A DNA stretch of 64,000 nucleotides, from positions 124,001 to 188,000 of the forward strand of contig NZ_JTJW01000009.1 of NCBI RefSeq assembly GCF_000805385.1. The letters run 5' to 3'. This DNA is from Mycolicibacterium setense. GTDB lineage: Bacteria; Actinomycetota; Actinomycetes; Mycobacteriales; Mycobacteriaceae. Below the pieces are notes generated by a model, which made no database searches, was not told where the DNA came from, and worked only from the letters and a program-made list of their open reading frames with translations. Each line of letters opens with the position of its first letter. Positions within the stretch are counted from its first letter, which is position 1. This document shows positions 60,849 to 64,000 of the stretch, in pieces. The position numbers were made by a program, and so were the translations under genes.

Positions 60849-62451
60849 CGCTCACGTCGCCGTCCTCCAGTCGCAGCCAGCGATCGATGCCGATCGCCTC
60901 CAGGAACCGTTGGTCGTGGCTGACCACGACGAAGGCCCCGCGGTAGGCATTCAGCGCCGACTCCAGTTGCCCCACACTGACCAGGTCGAGGTTGTTGGTC
61001 GGCTCATCCAGGAGCAGCAGCTGCGGCGCGGGTTCGGCGTAGAGCACGCACGCCAGCGTCGCCCGCAACCGCTCTCCGCCCGACAAGGCCGCCACGGGCA
61101 AGTGGATGCGGTCACCACGAAACAGGAACTGCGCCAACAGATGCATGCGCCGGGTGTGTGACAGGCTGGGCGCGGCGGCGGCCAGACTCTCGGCCACCGT
61201 GCGGTCCTCGTCCAGCAGGTCCAAGCGTTGCGACAGCGACGCGATACGTCCGTCGACCCGTTGCACGATCCCGGTGTCAGGATGGAGCGTGCCGTCGATG
61301 ATCCGCAGCAGTGTCGACTTGCCCGCCCCGTTCGGTCCGGTCAGGGCGATCCGCTCCGGACCGCGGATGGAAAGGGCGATCCCGTTGTCGGCGAACAGCT
61401 TCCGTCCCCCGCGACTGATCTGCAAGGCTTCCCCGGTGAACACCGTGCGCCCGGCGGGCAGCACGGTGTCGGGCAGATCCAATGCGATCACCTTGTCGTC
61501 ACGCAACGCTCGTTCGGCTTCGTCGAGCCGGGTCCGCGCGTCATCGACCCGCCGCGCGTGCACGTCGTCGGCCTTGGCCGCCGATTCCTGCGCATCGCGT
61601 TTGAGCTTGCCCGCCACGATCTTCGGCAGACCCGCGTCCTTGACATTGCGGGCCGCGTTCGACGAACGGCGGGCGGCCCGCTCTCGTGCCTCCTGCATCT
61701 GCCGCTTCTCCCGCTTGAGCTGTTGTTCGGCATTGCGGATATTGCCCTCGGCCACCGCCTGGGCGGCCTCGACGGTTTCCTGGTAGGCGGTGAAATTGCC
61801 GCCGTAGAAGACGATTTCGCCTCGGTAGAGTTCGGCGATCTGATCCATCCGGTCCAGCAGCACCCGGTCGTGACTGACCACCAGCAGGCAGCCGGTGTAG
61901 CTGTCCAGCGCGTCGTACAGGCGATGCCGAGCCCCGTTGTCCAGATTGTTGGTGGGCTCGTCGAGCAGCAGAACGGCGGGCCGCTTGAGCAGTTGGGCGG
62001 CCAACCCGAGGGACACCACTTCCCCGCCGGACAATGTCCCCAGCCGCCGGTCCAGGGCCAGGCCGTCGAGGCCGAGCCGGTCGAGCTGGGCACGGGACCG
62101 TTCCTCGATGTCCCAGTCGTCGCCGATGGCGGTGAACACCTCGTCGCGGGCATCACCGTCGGCGAGCGCCGCGAGCGCGTCGAGCACCGGTGCCACACCC
62201 AGTACGGCCGCCACGGTGAGATCGGCTGTGAACGGCAGGTTTTGGGGCAGGTAGCCGACAGGTCCGTCGACCGTGACCGAGCCTGCCGACGGCTGGTACT
62301 CGCCGGCGATCAGCTTGAGCAGCGTGCTCTTGCCGGCGCCGTTGGGGGCGACCAGGCCCGTGCGGCCGGGGCCGACGGAGAACGACAGGTCCGAGAACAG
62401 CTCGACGTCATCGGGCCAGGAGAACGACAAATGGGAACAGACAATAGACAT
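60829..62451 (-). CDS. ABC-F family ATPase, antibiotic-resistance/ribosome-protection type
   Basis: 540 residues from ATG 62451 (MSIVCSHLSFSWPDDVELF). Two ATPase domains in one chain: Walker A GLVAPNGAGKSTLL and ALTGPNGAGKSTLL; signatures LSGGEVVSLGLAAQLL and LSGGERLRATLACVL; Walker B LLLDEPTNNLD twice. A basic/acidic linker between them (KREKRQMQEARERAARRSSNAARNV) is the P-site tRNA interaction arm. No transmembrane domain. From memory its position next to dapE matches the WhiB7-induced ABC-F of M. smegmatis (MSMEG_5102) and the macrolide-linked MAB_2355c. A leader of about 130 nt with a short ORF precedes it. Confidence 0.9.
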   Translation of the reverse strand: MSIVCSHLSFSWPDDVELFSDLSFSVGPGRTGLVAPNGAGKSTLLKLIAGEYQPSAGSVTVDGPVGYLPQNLPFTADLTVAAVLGVAPVLDALAALADGDARDEVFTAIGDDWDIEERSRAQLDRLGLDGLALDRRLGTLSGGEVVSLGLAAQLLKRPAVLLLDEPTNNLDNGARHRLYDALDSYTGCLLVVSHDRVLLDRMDQIAELYRGEIVFYGGNFTAYQETVEAAQAVAEGNIRNAEQQLKREKRQMQEARERAARRSSNAARNVKDAGLPKIVAGKLKRDAQESAAKADDVHARRVDDARTRLDEAERALRDDKVIALDLPDTVLPAGRTVFTGEALQISRGGRKLFADNGIALSIRGPERIALTGPNGAGKSTLLRIIDGTLHPDTGIVQRVDGRIASLSQRLDLLDEDRTVAESLAAAAPSLSHTRRMHLLAQFLFRGDRIHLPVAALSGGERLRATLACVLYAEPAPQLLLLDEPTNNLDLVSVGQLESALNAYRGAFVVVSHDQRFLEAIGIDRWLRLEDGDVSATAAAG

Positions 62452-62593
62452 GCTGATACTCCAAAGGTGATGCGGGCACCAGGCACCGCATTGCCAGACA
62501 GGAACGATTCGACTCTCGGGATCACCCGGAGATGTCGTCTCCCAGCATGTTTTCGGCCCACCTCGGTTGACAGCAGATGCGTTACCCATAGTA
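62452..62593 (-). promoter_or_regulatory. ABC-F 5' leader with short upstream ORF
   Basis: On the minus strand TACTAT (62588-62593) is a fair -10, giving a leader of about 130 nt. Inside it an ATG at 62546-62548 opens an eight-codon ORF, MLGDDISG, closing with TGA at 62522-62524. A GC-rich hairpin, ATGCG with CGCAT, can form between the uORF and the ABC-F start. This is the layout of ribosome-mediated attenuation; direct proof is lacking. Confidence 0.45.
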
Positions 62594-62618
62594 CGCACGG
62601 ATGCAACCGATTTGCGGT

Positions 62619-62984
62619 TCAGAACGTCCCGCGCAGCCGATCCAGTTGTCGCCGTTCACGTTTGGTGGGCCGGCCGGCGCCGCGATCACGGACCCCGGCC
62701 ACCGCAACCGTCTCCTTCGGCGGCGGTGGCGGGCTACGGTCGATCAGGCACTCCGACGCGATGGCGGCACCGACCCTCTTGGCGATCGGGCGGATCACCT
62801 CCACGATGCGCTCGCGTCCGTCCAGCCGAACTCGGACCTCGTCGCCGGGGCTGACGTGTTGCGCCGGTTTGGCAGGGACGTCGTTGACCCGAACATGGCC
62901 ACCGCGGCATGCCGCAGCCGCAGCCGAGCGGGTCTTGGTGATGCGCACGGCCCAGATCCAGCTGTCGACGCGGACGCTGCTCAT
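62619..62984 (-). CDS. S4-domain RNA-binding protein (Hsp15/HslR-like)
   Basis: 121 residues. An N-terminal S4 RNA-binding domain: VRVDSWIWAVRITKTRSAAAAACRGGHVRVNDVPAKPAQHVSPGDEVRVRL (in pieces). The C-terminus is proline-rich then basic (KRERRQLDRLRG), as in Hsp15, which rescues stalled 50S subunits carrying nascent chains. The ATG overlaps the dapE stop (ATGA). It is followed by the ABC-F gene after 167 bp that hold that gene's own promoter and leader. Confidence 0.9.
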   Translation of the reverse strand: MSSVRVDSWIWAVRITKTRSAAAAACRGGHVRVNDVPAKPAQHVSPGDEVRVRLDGRERIVEVIRPIAKRVGAAIASECLIDRSPPPPPKETVAVAGVRDRGAGRPTKRERRQLDRLRGTF

Positions 62985-64000
62985 GTCAGATAGCGCCTCA
63001 GCATGTCGGTGACGGAGGTGATCTGGGCGATCTCGACGCGCTCGTCGACCTTGTGGGCGAGGTTGGGGTCGCCCGGCCCGTAGTTGACGGCCGGGATTCC
63101 GAGCGCGGCGAACCGGGACACGTCCGTCCAGCCGTACTTGGCGCGGACCTGTCCGCCCGCGGCGGCGACCAGGGCGGCCGCGGCCGGTTTGGCCAGGCCC
63201 GGCAGGGCACCTGCGGCGGCGTCGGTCAATTCGATGTCGACGTCGAGCCCGTCGAGCACCTCGTGCACGTGCGCGAGCGCCTGTTCGACGCTGCGGTCGG
63301 GGGCGAACCTGAAGTTGACGGTCACCGATGCGGCGTCGGGGATGACGTTGCCCGCGATCCCCCCGTCGACACGTACCGCCGACAGCCCTTCCCGATACAC
63401 GCAGCCATCGATGTCGACATTGCGCGGCTGATACGCGGTGAGCCGGTCGAGCACAGCGCCCAGTTTGTGAATGGCGTTGTCGCCCAGCCAGGACCGCGCC
63501 GAGTGCGCCCGGGTGCCGGTGGCGCCGACGACAACGCGGATGGTGCCCTGGCAGCCCGCCTCGATGAAGCCCCCGGAAGGTTCGCCGAGGATCGCGACGT
63601 CGGCTTGCAGCCAGTCGGGCAGCTCACGCTCGATGCGGCCCAGCCCGTTGGCACTGGACTCGATCTCCTCGCAGTCGTACATCACCAGGGTGATGTCGTG
63701 GCTCGGGTCGGCGATGGTGGCGGCCACGTGCAGGAACACCGCGTCACCGGACTTCATGTCCGAGGTGCCGCAGCCCCACAGCTCGCCGTTGGCGACGTGG
63801 CTGGGCAGGTTGTCGGCGGCGGGCACGGTGTCGATGTGTCCGGCCAGCATCACCCGCGAGGCACGACCCAGATGAGTGCGGGCCAGCACTGCGTCGCCGT
63901 TGCGGATGACCTCGAAGTGCGGGGCCTGCGCACGCAGAGCGGCTTCGATCTGATCGGCGATGAGCTGTTCGTGGCGTGACTCGCTGGGGATGTCCACCAG
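62981..64000 (-). CDS. dapE: Succinyl-diaminopimelate desuccinylase DapE, 5' end beyond window
   Basis: 340 codons visible, beginning LVDIPSESRHEQLIA, so roughly the first 15 residues are outside the window. An M20 metallopeptidase in lysine/meso-diaminopimelate synthesis. Motifs: LAGHIDTVPAADNLP (metal His and Asp), LWGCGTSDMKSGDAVF (Asp), YDCEEIESSANGLG (catalytic Glu-Glu), ILGEPSGGFIEAGCQGT, the dimerisation part (GTRAHSARSWLGDNAIHKLG) and the C-terminal His in PNLAHKVDERVE. Coupled to the S4-protein gene. Confidence 0.95.
   Translation of the reverse strand: MVDIPSESRHEQLIADQIEAALRAQAPHFEVIRNGDAVLARTHLGRASRVMLAGHIDTVPAADNLPSHVANGELWGCGTSDMKSGDAVFLHVAATIADPSHDITLVMYDCEEIESSANGLGRIERELPDWLQADVAILGEPSGGFIEAGCQGTIRVVVGATGTRAHSARSWLGDNAIHKLGAVLDRLTAYQPRNVDIDGCVYREGLSAVRVDGGIAGNVIPDAASVTVNFRFAPDRSVEQALAHVHEVLDGLDVDIELTDAAAGALPGLAKPAAAALVAAAGGQVRAKYGWTDVSRFAALGIPAVNYGPGDPNLAHKVDERVEIAQITSVTDMLRRYLT

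Overview
The window looks like a chromosome segment of a fast-growing mycobacterium (Mycolicibacterium / Mycobacterium sp.). It is GC-rich and densely packed, with many GTG starts and 4-bp ATGA/GTGA overlaps. It carries actinobacterial marker genes: kgd, lpqY-sugABC, sigE-rseA-htrA-tatB, gpgS, glgC/glgA (glgM) and lprE/lpqZ lipoproteins. From memory, the gene order follows the M. tuberculosis Rv1202-Rv1258 block (dapE at the right edge, Rv1257c/deaD towards the left), with several insertions that H37Rv lacks. No rRNA, tRNA, CRISPR array, insertion sequence or prophage is visible.

Layout from left to right. (1) 1-6.3 kb, minus strand: a GNAT acyltransferase overlapping a truncated ornithine/lysine N-monooxygenase, then a tightly coupled deaD - acyltransferase 3 - MFS operon. 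(2) 6.4-15.8 kb: lprE, a RecB-like nuclease/RNase H/SF1 helicase, a GlcD-type FAD oxidase, two drug-type MFS pumps and a membrane protein. (3) 15.9-25.1 kb: kgd with a strong terminator, an MHS-type transporter, a third-type methionine aminopeptidase divergent from an XRE regulator over twin palindromes, an SDR, lpqZ and malic enzyme. (4) 25.3-32.1 kb: corA, then the trehalose importer operon lpqY-sugA-sugB-sugC with a SUFU-domain gene as its last member, and a YflT-like protein. (5) 32.2-38.5 kb: envelope proteins, a CitE-like lyase, a channel-less MgtE-like CBS protein, DUF1003, a lytic transglycosylase and mrp. (6) 38.5-41.7 kb: the envelope-stress unit sigE-rseA-htrA-tatB. (7) 41.9-48.3 kb: an O-methyltransferase with a textbook terminator, the raaS-type TetR/ABC efflux operon, an isoprenylcysteine-methyltransferase-like gene and a scrambled second copy of it. 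(8) 48.3-56.7 kb: glgC/glgA for glycogen/maltosyl-phosphate and the run LOG - fadD6 - folP2 - gpgS - DivIVA-like - tag - DUF3117. (9) 56.8-64 kb: a TetR - STAS - MalT-like ATPase cassette, an EspC-like protein, an ABC-F protein with an upstream leader ORF, an S4 protein and dapE, cut by the window end.

Functionally the block combines envelope stress control (SigE/RseA/HtrA, Tat), carbohydrate recycling and storage (LpqY-SugABC recovers trehalose; GlgC/GlgA and GpgS feed alpha-glucan and methylglucose lipopolysaccharide), the TCA node (Kgd, malic enzyme), efflux (four MFS proteins, RaaS-type ABC) and antibiotic protection (ABC-F). The points most worth a second look are: the ICMT-like paralogue whose three blocks are all present but rearranged by apparent nested inversions (46.9-47.6 kb); the TetR-STAS-ATPase cassette with a promoter embedded in a palindrome; the MetAP/XRE pair with twin AT-rich palindromes; the twin operators over a leaderless raaS start; and the EspC-like candidate type VII substrate.
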